From the NCBI GenBank assembly GCA_037893245.1, contig JBAIAA010000653.1, positions 1 through 64,000 of the forward strand: a stretch of 64,000 bases of DNA, in the 5' to 3' direction. The first letter of the stretch is position 1; each line of letters starts with the position of its first letter. The notes under the pieces are model-generated. The model was not told where the DNA came from, made no database searches, and worked only from the letters and a program-made list of their open reading frames with translations. The stretch is from Crossaster papposus (Eukaryota > Echinodermata > Asteroidea > Velatida > Solasteridae). Below are positions 15,119 to 22,668 of this stretch, in pieces. The position numbers and the translations under genes were made by a program.

Positions 15119-18100
15119 TAGTATGGATATGCCGATTGTAGACCAGATCTTAAATATGTAGTAGTAGGGATATGCCGATTGTATACCAAATCTTAAATAT
15201 GTAGTAGTAGGGATATGCCGATTGTAGACCAAATCTTAAATATGTAGTAGTAGGGATATGCCGATTGTAGACCAAATCTTAAATATGTAGTAGTAGGGAT
15301 ATGCCGATTGTAGACCAAATCTTAAATATGTAGTAGTAGGGATATGCCGATTGTAGACCAAATCTTAAATATGTAGTAGTAGGGATATGCCGATTGTAGA
15401 CCAAATCTTAAATATGTAGTTGTAGGGATATGCCGATTGTATACCAAATCTTAAATATGTAGTAGTAGGGATATGCCGATTGTAGACCAAATCTTAAATA
15501 TGTAGTAGTAGGGATATGCCGATTGTAGACCAAATCTTAAATATATAGTAGTAGGGATATGCCGATTGTAGACCAAATCTTAAATATGTAGTAGTAGGGA
15601 TATGCCGATTGTAGACAAAATTTTTAATATGTAGTAGTTGGGTTATGCCGATTGTAGACCAAATCTTAAATATGTAGTAGTAGGGATATGCCGATTGTAG
15701 ACCAAATCTTAAATATGTAGTAGTAGGGATATGCCGATTGTAGACCAAATCTTAAATATGTAGTAGTAGGGATATGCCGATTGTAGACCAAATCTTAAAT
15801 ATGTAGTAGTAGGGATATGCCGATTGTAGACCAAATCTTAAATATGTAGTAGTAGGGATATGCCGATTGTAGACCAAATCTTAAATATGTAGTAGTATGG
15901 ATATGCCGATTGTAGACCAAATCTTAAATATGTAGTAGTAGGGATATGCCGATTGTAGACCAAATCTTAAATATGTAGTAGTAGGGATATGCCGATTGTA
16001 GACCAAATCTTAAATATGTAGTAGTAGGGATATGCCGATTGTATACCAAATCTTAAATATGTAGTAGTAGGGATATGCCGATTGTAGACCAAATCTTAAA
16101 TATGTAGTAGTAGGGATATGCCGATTGTAGACCAAATCTTAAATATGTAGTAGTAGGGATATGCCGATTATAGACCAAATCTTAAATATGTAGTAGTAGG
16201 GATATGCCGATTGTAGACAAAATTTTTAATATGTAGTAGTTGGGTTATGCCGATTGTAGACCAAATCTTAAATATGTAGTAGTAGGGATATGCCGATTGT
16301 AGACCAAATCTTAAATATGTAGTAGTAGGGATATGCCGATTGTAGACCAAATCTTAAATATGTAGTAGTAGGGATATGCCGATTGTAGACCAAATCTTAA
16401 ATATGTAGTAGTAGGGATATGACGATTGTAGACCAAATCTTAAATATGTAGTAGTAGGGATATGCCGATTGTAGACCAAATCTTAAATATGTAGTAGTGG
16501 GGATATGCCGATTGTAGACCAAATCTTAAATATGTAGTAGTAGGGATATGCCGATTGTAGACCAAATCTTAAATATGTAGTAGTAGGGATATGCCGATTG
16601 TAGACCAAATCTTAAATATGTAGTAGTAGGGATATGCCGATTGTAAACCAAATCTTAAATATGTAGTAGTAGGGATATGCCGATTGTAGACCAAATCTTA
16701 AATATGTAGTAGTATGGATATGCCGATTGTAGACCAAATCTTAAATATGTAGTAGTAGGGATATGCCGATTGTAGACCAAATCTTAAATATGTAGTAGTA
16801 GGGATATGCCGATTGTATACCAAATCTTAAATATGTAGTAGTAGGGATATGCCGATTGTAGACCAAATCTTAAATATGTAGTAGTAGGGATATGCCGATT
16901 GTAGACCAAATCTTAAATATGTAGTAGTAGGGATATGCCGATTGTAGACCAAATCTTAAATATGTAGTAGTAGGGATATGCCGATTGTAGACAAAATTTT
17001 TAATATGTAGTAGTTGGGTTATGCCGATTGTAGACCAAATCTTAAATATGTAGTAGTAGGGATATGCCGATTGTAGACCAAATCTTAAATATGTAGTAGT
17101 AGGGATATGCCGATTGTAGACCAAATCTTAAATATGTAGTAGTAGGGATATGCCGATTGTAGACCAAATCTTAAATATGTAGTAGTAGGGATATGCCGAT
17201 TGTAGACCAAATCTTAAATATGTAGTAGTAGGGATATGCCGATTGTAGACCAAATCTTAAATATGTAGTAGTAGGGATATGCCGATTGTAGACCAAATCT
17301 TAAATATGTAGTAGTAGGGATATGCCGATTGTAGACCAAATCTTAAATATGTAGTAGTAGGGATATGCCGATTGTAGACCAAATCTTAAATATGTAGTAG
17401 TAGGGATATGCCGATTGTAGACCAAATCTTAAATATGTAGTAGTAGGGATATGCCGATTGTAGACCAAATCTTAAATATGTAGTAGTAGGGATATGCCGA
17501 TTGTAGACCAAATCTTAAATATGTAGTAGTAGGGATATGCCGATTGTAGACCAAATCTTAAATATGTAGTAGTATGGATATGCCGATTGTAGACCAAATC
17601 TTAAATATGTAGTAGTAGGGATATGCCGATTGTAGACCAAATCTTAAATATGTAGTAGTAGGGATATGCCGATTGTATACCAAATCTTAAATATGTAGTA
17701 GTAGGGATATGCCGATTGTAGACCAAATCTTAAATATGTAGTAGTAGGGATATGCCGATTGTAGACCAAATCTTAAATATGTAGTAGTAGGGATATGCCG
17801 ATTGTAGACCAAATCTTAAATATGTAGTAGTAGGGATATGCCGATTGTAGACCAAATCTTAAATATGTAGTTGTATGGATATGCCGATTGTAGACCAAAT
17901 CTTAAATATGTAGTAGTAGGGATATGCCGATTGTAGACCAAATCTTAAATATGTAGTAGTAGGGATATGCCGATTGTAGACCAAATATTAAATATGTAGT
18001 AGTAGGGATATGCCGATTGTAGACCAAATCTTAAATATGTAGTAGTAGGGATATGCCGATTGTAGACCAAATCTTAAAAAACTCAATTTGATCTGATAAC

Positions 18101-18528
18101 AAAACAAACTCACATTTATTATTATGTAAAGGGAAAGAAGTGTGCAGTAGAAATAAACACCTGATGTGGGAACAAGCCCTCGAGTTAAATATGTAAAGGG
18201 AAAGAAGTGTGCAGTAGAAATAAACACCTGATGTGGGAACAAGCCCTCGAGTTAAATATGTAGTAGTAGTAGGGATATGCCGATTGTAGACCAAATCTTA
18301 AATATGTAGTAGTAGGGATATGGCGATTGTAGACCAAATCTTAAATATGTAGTAGAAGGGATATGCCGATTGTAGACCAAATCTTAAATATGTAGTAGTA
18401 GGGATATGCCGATTGTAGACCAAATCTTAAATATGTAGTAGTAGGGATATGCCGATTGTAGACCAAATCTTAAATATGTAGTAGTAGGGATATGCCGATT
18501 GTAGACCAAATCTTAAATATGTAGTAGT
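15119..18528. repeat. Satellite block A3, with a third copy of the left family
   Basis: From 15119 to about 17124 this matches 22279 to about 24241 (offset 7,160 bp, changing to 7,117 after one extra monomer) and therefore also block A1. It carries the TTGGGTTATG marker monomers near 15612, 16215 and 16990. The later part, about 17860-18528, repeats 14460-15122 and holds one double-unit cassette at 18075-18260. The block ends at the transposon boundary. Confidence 0.85.
18525..18528. repeat. Target-site duplication TAGT, left
   Basis: These are the last four satellite bases before CACGGC. The related uninterrupted satellite reads GTAGTAGTATGG at 15115-15126. The left flank covers it through 15122 and the right flank starts again at 15119, so 15119-15122 (TAGT) is present twice around the island. 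A 5-bp reading (GTAGT) is possible if the right element end is placed one base earlier. Confidence 0.75.
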
Positions 18529-18567
18529 CACGGCTGTTTCACACGTTAATAAAGTGCGCCCTCTGTC
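18529..18567 (+). repeat. Left terminal inverted repeat (imperfect)
   Basis: Starts CACGGCTGTTTCACACG, then TAATAAAGT and GCGCCCTC (18547-18563). The same three blocks occur in the same order on the opposite strand at the right end, where they are spaced wider (40 bp from the tip to TAATAAAGT, against 18 bp here). The match is too patchy to be a young identical terminal repeat. Confidence 0.65.
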
Positions 18568-18591
18568 GTCAAAACTTTCCCGCGGCGTATA

Positions 18592-18599
18592 TGACGTCA
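18592..18599. promoter_or_regulatory. CRE palindrome TGACGTCA
   Basis: A perfect 8-bp CREB/ATF site within the CpG-rich left end of the transposon, 64 bp from the tip. It may be chance, or may serve the plus strand. No gene starts near it. Confidence 0.3.
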
Positions 18600-19497
18600 T
18601 TGTGTTTATGCACGCGCGTTGTTTACGCGATAACCTTTGACCAAATACACAGCCATTCATAAAAACACCTATTGCAGGATCTTACAGGCATGTCATACAT
18701 ATTCATTGGGGTCACCATCATAAATAATAATTTATCTGACCCCACAAAGAATTTTCTAGACTGGTGCACTCCGTGAACTCCCCTTTGTGCTGATTCAATT
18801 GCGTGATCACATGGCTTTTAGAGGCGCGATAAAATTAACGGCTGTCGGAGAGACGGTTATTTTTATAAATGAAAATGTATTACAAAGTCCTTCAAATTCT
18901 CAGTGAGGACACTTCAGATGTTGCTTTCTACAATAACACCAGTGGTAAGTGCAGGACATTTTGATTTGGTTGAGGACAAGTTGGGGTGAAAATGAGCAAG
19001 AAATTCCGTTGCTCGCGTGTACGTTTGCCCCCAAATCATAAACACGCACACCGTGTATGTACGTAACATGTACATGTGTTTGGGGCGAGATTGCACCGCG
19101 CGCGGTACGTGCACACAACGGTTATAATTTAAAGGTCCAAACGCATGGCGTTCGTACTGCTGGGTATTACTACTGGGCCTAAAATACGTTGTTGCATGGA
19201 CATGGTTCATCTATAAAATTCATTTCGTGGTCTGTAAACGTTAGGCCTATTCTGTATTCAGCACGAAAGATCAATAACATTAAAAATAACATGTTAAACT
19301 TTCAAGAATACACATTGGCCATTGCATTTAAAATTGTTAAAATGTTACTGTTAATACTAGTAAAAACTAAAATGAAATGGGTCAACTTGTGTACGAGTTT
19401 ATCTAGTCTACGAGTACGACTAGGAGTACGGGAATAGGGACATCATGTATGTAGTTAACTTTTATCATAAATACCCGAGTTTAACTACCATACTAGT

Positions 19498-19550
19498 TTT
19501 GAGAATTGAGATCATCTTATCAATTTTATGAGATGATCTCAATTCTCAAA
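19498..19550. repeat. Perfect 20-bp inverted repeat (hairpin)
   Basis: The left arm 19498-19517 (TTTGAGAATTGAGATCATCT) is exactly complementary to 19531-19550, with a 13-base AT-rich loop. No T-run follows it as in a bacterial terminator, and none is expected in an animal. Possible readings: a foldback remnant, a nested tiny inverted-repeat element, or an RNA hairpin in the 3' region of the N-RAG transcript. Confidence 0.85.
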
Positions 19551-19702
19551 TCGTAAACAAATAAAAAAACTGTAGGCCTAAGGCTAAGCCTTGTACTTTT
19601 GTACAGTACAGGCCAAATGTACGACATTGTAAAAACAACAACAATTGCAAGTGAGAAAGGAATTGTTTATACATTGTACAATAAATGTACATGTATATTT
19701 TT

Positions 19703-19708
19703 TTTATT
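19703..19708 (-). terminator. Candidate polyadenylation signal AATAAA
   Basis: First AATAAA on the minus strand downstream of the N-RAG stop that I noted, about 220 bp beyond it, in an AT-rich tract. Only the hexamer supports it. Confidence 0.3.
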
Positions 19709-19928
19709 TATGATGTCATGGTTGCAACACATAACTTATTAACTTAACTCATAAGCAAGAAGTAAAGAATTGTCATCCTGGTCATGCTACCTTAAACTGC
19801 GGAAGCGTATTAAATACACTTGCAGAGTACAGATACATGTACATGATGAAAAAAGTACATTTGCATAGTCATGACTTGCATGTAAAAGGGCTCAAGCAAG
19901 ATAATGGCTTTATATTTTGTTTGCCGAA

Positions 19929-20195
19929 TTATATTAATTTCCTCATTTGGTTCCAACCCAGGTGGCAGTCTTGCATCATGGCTAAAGCACCATCAGCAGT
20001 TGAAGTTGTGTGGTGGTTGGTCTGTGACGAACTGGATGGCAGACACTGGTTTTCATCGTCCTGCTGGATTTCGGGAGCTACTTTGCTGATATTTTGCCGG
20101 AAAGCTGCTATTGCAACAGTTCGTTGTCTCTTGTATGAGGTGGAGATATTTTTACTTGACTTTGATGGCTTAGTCACCTTTTGAATATGAGCAGG
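19929..20195 (-). CDS. N-RAG exon 2 (C-terminal tail)
   Basis: Starts in phase 0 after the acceptor with PAHIQKVTKPSKSSKN. It then carries a basic SYKRQRTVAIAAFRQNI stretch, a polar low-complexity tract (SSSSQTNHHTTSTADG), and ends ALAMMQDCHLGWNQMRKLI before TAA at 19931-19929. The closing ALxxM...LxxxQMRKL resembles the short helix that leads into the transposase core in N-RAG-type transposon proteins (from memory of the family). Here it stops at once, so the catalytic part is missing or was removed. I see no strong donor before the stop. Confidence 0.6.
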   Translation of the reverse strand, partial: PAHIQKVTKPSKSSKNISTSYKRQRTVAIAAFRQNISKVAPEIQQDDENQCLPSSSSQTNHHTTSTADGALAMMQDCHLGWNQMRKLI

Positions 20196-20491
20196 CTGGG
20201 AGAAAAATGATGCATTAAAAAAACAATTGGTTTTTTTAAACGACACAGACCTGATCCTTCCTCGATCACTCTAAATGTCATGTGTTTTGAAATTTTAAAA
20301 TGGAATGAACTCGACTAAAGTCTAAAGTAAACAGAAGGAAAAAAAGTGAAATGAAATAATATTCATAAAATAAAATATTAATGAAATTTAATATTTACGA
20401 AATAAAATGGTATGCGATATTGTGTTACCTTATACAGTATCTTGAAATCATGTTAATTTATGTGTAAGGTAATGCCCATGTGTGTACTTAC
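20196..20491 (-). other. Phase-0 intron of the N-RAG gene
   Basis: Runs from donor GTAAGT (20491-20486) to an acceptor AG at 20197-20196 preceded by a pyrimidine run (TTTTTCTCCCAG). Length 296 bp, AT-rich. Both sides are phase 0, so the frame is kept across the splice, which supports the model. An unspliced reading meets stops quickly. Confidence 0.7.
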
Positions 20492-20950
20492 TCGACCTCC
20501 AGTTCGTATGGGTGTGGCCATTCCTGGCTGGGCATTTTGAAGCTTGAGCCACACCCACTTGTCAGTGGCCTCTTCGATTTCAGTGGGAATCGGTTTGCCA
20601 GATTCGTGCGTTTGAGCCAGACGTTTGAGTAAACGGGCCGCATTGGTTGGGTTTAGAATTTCAGGCTGCTCTTTCATTGGGCTTACTGGCCATTGTGATG
20701 AAGAGGCAACGGATGAGTGTTTAGCGAACTTAACTTGACAGTCGTGATGCAGTAATCGTTGAACTTTGCCAATATCGTTACACCTGGTACAGATTACATT
20801 CAGGTTTTCCAGCTGAAACCTGAGAACCCTGGGACTTTCAGTTACATCTTGAAATCTGATTTTTTGATTGCATATGGGGCAGTTTATTACTTCATTTGTT
20901 GCATACCTGTAACACAGTGTCAAACATCTTGCACAGTAATTGTGTTTGTA
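20492..20950 (-). CDS. N-RAG exon 1, second part (RING end and following finger)
   Basis: A second frame on the same strand, overlapping the first. It holds the rest of the RING (His-x2-Cys-x2-Cys in KHNYCARC, then NCPICNQK) and a following finger with ICTRCN and HHDC, in the position of the RAG1 finger next to the RING. After it comes a linker with NAARLLKRLAQTHESGKPIP and WVWLKLQNAQP. The exon ends at a consensus splice donor: GTAAGT on the minus strand at 20491-20486, after a complete Arg codon (phase 0). Confidence 0.72.
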
Positions 20951-21527
20951 CACAAGGTTGTCCAATGATGCAAAGGCAAATTCCACATGTGATGTCAAAT
21001 TCGACGGGGTATTCAATTTCAAAAGTGTCCGTTTTCACAGTTACATGCTGGAAGATGTTTCCTTCAATCAGTGAAAAGGGGAGAGGAGGAGAGGGGCTGC
21101 GACTTTGTGAAGCTTTTGGTCTGCCACGCTTAGGTTTGCACTGTACATGTGATCCTGCTGAAATTTGTTCATTGTACAAATCACAGACGAAACAGTGGCC
21201 AGTTCTTGTATGCTTTGGCCAAGTTCTTTGAATAGGCTGCGTTCTACTCAAAGTGCTCAGAGTGTAACACCTCGTATCACTTCTACAGTGCCTTAATTTT
21301 CTGCAGCACTTTTCGCACAAATTTGATGGATGCTGATCCACACTGTCCTCCCAGGTACTTATTTCATAGATGCTAAACAACTCCTTTCTGTACTCGCGCA
21401 CTAATGATATTTTACTCCTGCTTCCACGAAGAGTAATTTTAATTCTGTTCGCACAAACTCTGCAGATCTTTCCGAGTGCGTCTTGGTGGAATTTAAAACT
21501 CATGACACTGATAAAACTTTGAATCAT
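20941..21527 (-). CDS. N-RAG exon 1, first part (zinc module, basic patch, RING start)
   Basis: The open frame from the ATG at 21527 encodes about 195 residues up to the frame change. Cys22 and Cys25 (KICRVCANR), then His66-Pro67 with Cys71 and Cys74 (HPSNLCEKC), form the RAG1-type first zinc module. Cys112 and Cys115 (HCFVCD) follow after WPKHTRTG. A basic KRGRPK lies at 133-138, then a Ser/Pro-rich linker, then the first RING pair Cys181 and Cys184 (ITCGICL). A second in-frame ATG at 21503 (MSFKFHQDALGK) may be the true start: a TATATAAAG at 21535-21543 would place transcription between the two ATGs, and family members commonly begin shortly before the CRxC motif. Beyond 20940 this frame reads on to a stop at 20892 without RING sequence. 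Confidence 0.72.
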
Positions 21528-21534
21528 CCATGTA

Positions 21535-21543
21535 CTTTATATA
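21535..21543 (-). promoter_or_regulatory. TATA-like box TATATAAAG
   Basis: Lies 8 bp upstream of the first ATG (21527) and about 31 bp upstream of the second (21503). If used, transcription would start near 21512 and the second ATG would be the start codon. It could equally be chance in AT-rich DNA. Confidence 0.35.
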
Positions 21544-22175
21544 ACGCTTACTAAAACTTAAGAATAACCCTCTTGAGAGAGAACAAAAAATTTCGCCTAG
21601 TGTGGTTTTTGGGAGCAACCGGTGAGACAACTCGACCGCGCGACACGCAATACCGCACACTACACGCTGTACACAGTCGAGTTGTCCCACATTGCGTTGT
21701 TTTGTATTGCCCGCCGTTTCCGATTGTATCGCTGGTATCCGCCAACGAGCGCGCTAACTTAATGCGTCGATGGGAGCCAACACGGGACGACGTGTGAACG
21801 TCCGCGCGAATTTGGATTTGCGGGGTTCCGGGGCACATTTAACAAGGCTAAACAAACTATTTAACAAAATGTCCCACATTTTTATATATTATAAACGTAT
21901 AGTAAATGTCATTAACTTTACTGGTATGAATTTATACCGAAGGATTGAACTTTGTTTTGTTTTTACGAGTCATTTTCAAGAGCCGATAATTATTTAACGA
22001 ACGTTACGACCGATGCAATAATGCATCCAAAAGTCCTCAAAATCTGTTCTGTGTAAATATTATGCATATGCACGAGTGAAAAGTCTGTTCATTGTTAAGC
22101 TTTTATAATTTAAACTGTTTTTTAAAGTCCTTGTTACGTTTTTTATCAATTTTTACATTGTAATTAGGCGACCCT
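21544..22175. other. Transposon right part, upstream of the N-RAG gene
   Basis: No supported coding sequence. It contains the CpG-rich tract 21610-21830 and then AT-rich DNA. Frames such as 21573-21797 plus and 21551-21838 minus overlap each other on opposite strands without motifs. Probably 5' leader or promoter DNA of the minus-strand gene. Confidence 0.5.
21626..21686. repeat. 11-bp inverted repeat in a CpG-rich stretch
   Basis: GACAACTCGAC at 21626-21636 pairs exactly with GTCGAGTTGTC at 21676-21686, separated by 39 bp. The surrounding 21610-21830 is clearly richer in CpG than the rest of the island and lies upstream of the N-RAG start, so it could be a small promoter island. Confidence 0.5.
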
Positions 22176-22200
22176 GGGCGCCGCCATCTTTGATTGGATT
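22176..22200 (-). promoter_or_regulatory. CCAAT box next to a YY1-type motif
   Basis: On the minus strand AATCCAATC is followed at once by AAAGATGGCGGCGCCC. AAGATGGCGGC is the well-known YY1/initiator-linked motif of animal TATA-less promoters, and CCAAT is the NF-Y core. The pair sits just inside the right terminal repeat, about 650 bp upstream of the N-RAG start and reading toward it, so it is a plausible transposon promoter with a long 5' leader. No transcript evidence is available. Confidence 0.4.
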
Positions 22201-22213
22201 TTAAAAAACTATT

Positions 22214-22278
22214 GAGGGCGCTGCAGCGAGCGCTCTTTACTTTATTAGCACACATCCTATGCGCGCGGATATGCCGTG
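22214..22278 (-). repeat. Right terminal inverted repeat (imperfect)
   Basis: Read on the minus strand from 22278: CACGGC, a GCGCGC-rich spacer, TAATAAAGT (complement of 22239-22247), a spacer holding GAGCGCTCGCTGCAGC, then GCGCCCTC (complement of 22214-22221). The spacer contains its own short palindromes (GAGCGCTC, CTGCAG), which could be transposase sub-terminal sites. Confidence 0.62.
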
Positions 22279-22282
22279 TAGT
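22279..22282. repeat. Target-site duplication TAGT, right
   Basis: These are the first four bases after GCCGTG. They continue directly into TAGTATGGATATGCCG, the same variant monomer found at 15119 onward. Confidence 0.75.
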
Positions 22283-22668
22283 ATGGATATGCCGATTGTA
22301 GACCAAATCTTAAATATGTAGTAGTAGGGATATGCCGATTGTATACCAAATCTTAAATATGTAGTAGTAGGGATATGCCGATTGTAGACCAAATCTTAAA
22401 TATGTAGTAGTAGGGATATGCCGATTGTAGACCAAATCTTAAATATGTAGTAGTAGGGATATGCCGATTGTAGACCAAATCTTAAATATGTAGTAGTAGG
22501 GATATGCCGATTGTAGACCAAATCTTAAATATGTAGTAGTAGGGATATGCCGATTGTAGACCAAATCTTAAATATGTAGTTGTAGGGATATGCCGATTGT
22601 ATACCAAATCTTAAATATGTAGTAGTAGGGATATGCCGATTGTAGACCAAATCTTAAATATGTAGTAG

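Larger units (their letters stand above)
1..18528. repeat. 43-bp satellite array, left arm
   Basis: Direct tandem repeat with a 43-bp period. A typical monomer begins TAGGGATATGCCG, continues ATTGTAGACCAAATC and ends TTAAATATGTAGTAG; a clean copy is 61045-61087. Most monomers are identical or differ at one or two positions. Recurrent variants (GTATACC for GTAGACC, GTATGG for GTAGGG, GATATGACG for GATATGCCG, and a divergent monomer with TTGGGTTATG) mark higher-order units. Some monomers carry one extra TAG (46 bp). The array continues off the left edge. No gene, RNA or single-copy DNA is visible in this arm. Such arrays usually form pericentromeric, subtelomeric or interstitial heterochromatin; which applies here cannot be told from sequence alone. 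Confidence 0.98.
18600..19928. other. Transposon left part without a gene
   Basis: AT-rich unique DNA downstream of the N-RAG stop. It holds the hairpin at 19498-19550, repeated GTAC/ACATGTAC words, a short AAGGC-TAA-GCCTT palindrome in the 19570-19600 stretch, and a cluster of TACGAG/TACGAC words near 19391-19431. Open frames of 70-98 codons on both strands (for example 18914-19210 minus) show no motif, no similarity to a DDE core that I can recognise, and no splice context. I see no coding evidence. Confidence 0.6.
19929..21527 (-). pseudogene. RAG1 N-terminal-like (N-RAG) gene, frame-disrupted
   Basis: A two-exon minus-strand gene. In order it encodes a CxxC...HPxxxCxxC zinc module, a second CxxC, a KRGRPK basic patch, a RING finger, a CxxC...HxxxC finger, and a lysine- and serine-rich tail ending ALAMMQDCHLGWNQMRKLI. 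This is the order of the vertebrate RAG1 N-terminal region, where the RING has ubiquitin-ligase activity and the zinc modules mediate dimerisation. In N-RAG transposons the domain sits ahead of a DDE transposase. Here the protein ends where that core would begin, and nothing catalytic is visible in the remaining 1.4 kb. The frame changes within the RING near 20940-20950, so an intact product is unlikely unless the change is a sequence error. The homology call rests on motif order and spacing, not on an alignment I could run. Confidence 0.72.
18529..22278 (-). mobile_element. N-RAG DNA transposon inserted in the satellite
   Basis: This is a 3,750-bp non-satellite island, oriented by its minus-strand gene. 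The left flank equals the satellite at 14895-15122 and the right flank equals 15119 onward, so they meet at one point with TAGT on both sides: a clean insertion with a 4-bp target duplication. Both ends begin CACGGC when read inward and share TAATAAAGT and GCGCCCTC in the same order. The cargo is a RAG1 N-terminus-like gene without a recognisable DDE transposase core, so the element looks non-autonomous, perhaps an internal-deletion derivative. A 4-bp duplication fits what is described for Chapaev-type elements; Transib/ProtoRAG elements typically make 5 bp. Family assignment is inference. One caveat: the last bases before the right tip (GGATATGCCG, 22267-22276) also resemble the satellite, so the exact right end could differ by a few tens of bases. 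Confidence 0.78.

Noticed and set aside
1-18528. CRISPR-like array of evenly spaced repeats
   Set aside because: There are no unique spacers: the whole 43-bp period is repeated, and the context is eukaryotic.
18427-18660. Open frame crossing the left transposon boundary (MNGCVFGQRL...)
   Set aside because: It runs from the transposon end into satellite frames and has no family motif. A chance junction frame.
18900-19210. Two overlapping minus-strand frames, one with several Cys and His residues
   Set aside because: Different frames of the same DNA, no ordered zinc motif and no splice link to the N-RAG exons. Not a transposase remnant that I can recognise.
19837-20184. Plus-strand frame of 115 codons
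   Set aside because: Lies antisense to N-RAG exon 2; the minus strand has matching splice phases and family-like sequence.
20896-21231. Plus-strand frame of 111 codons
   Set aside because: Antisense shadow of N-RAG exon 1.
21551-21838. Frames on both strands in the CpG-rich stretch
   Set aside because: High CpG lowers stop frequency; the frames overlap on opposite strands and show no motif.
18529-22278. Island as a stretch of ordinary host single-copy DNA between two arrays
   Set aside because: The satellite on both sides is in exact register with one uninterrupted copy and shares a short duplication, which a pre-existing host spacer would not produce.
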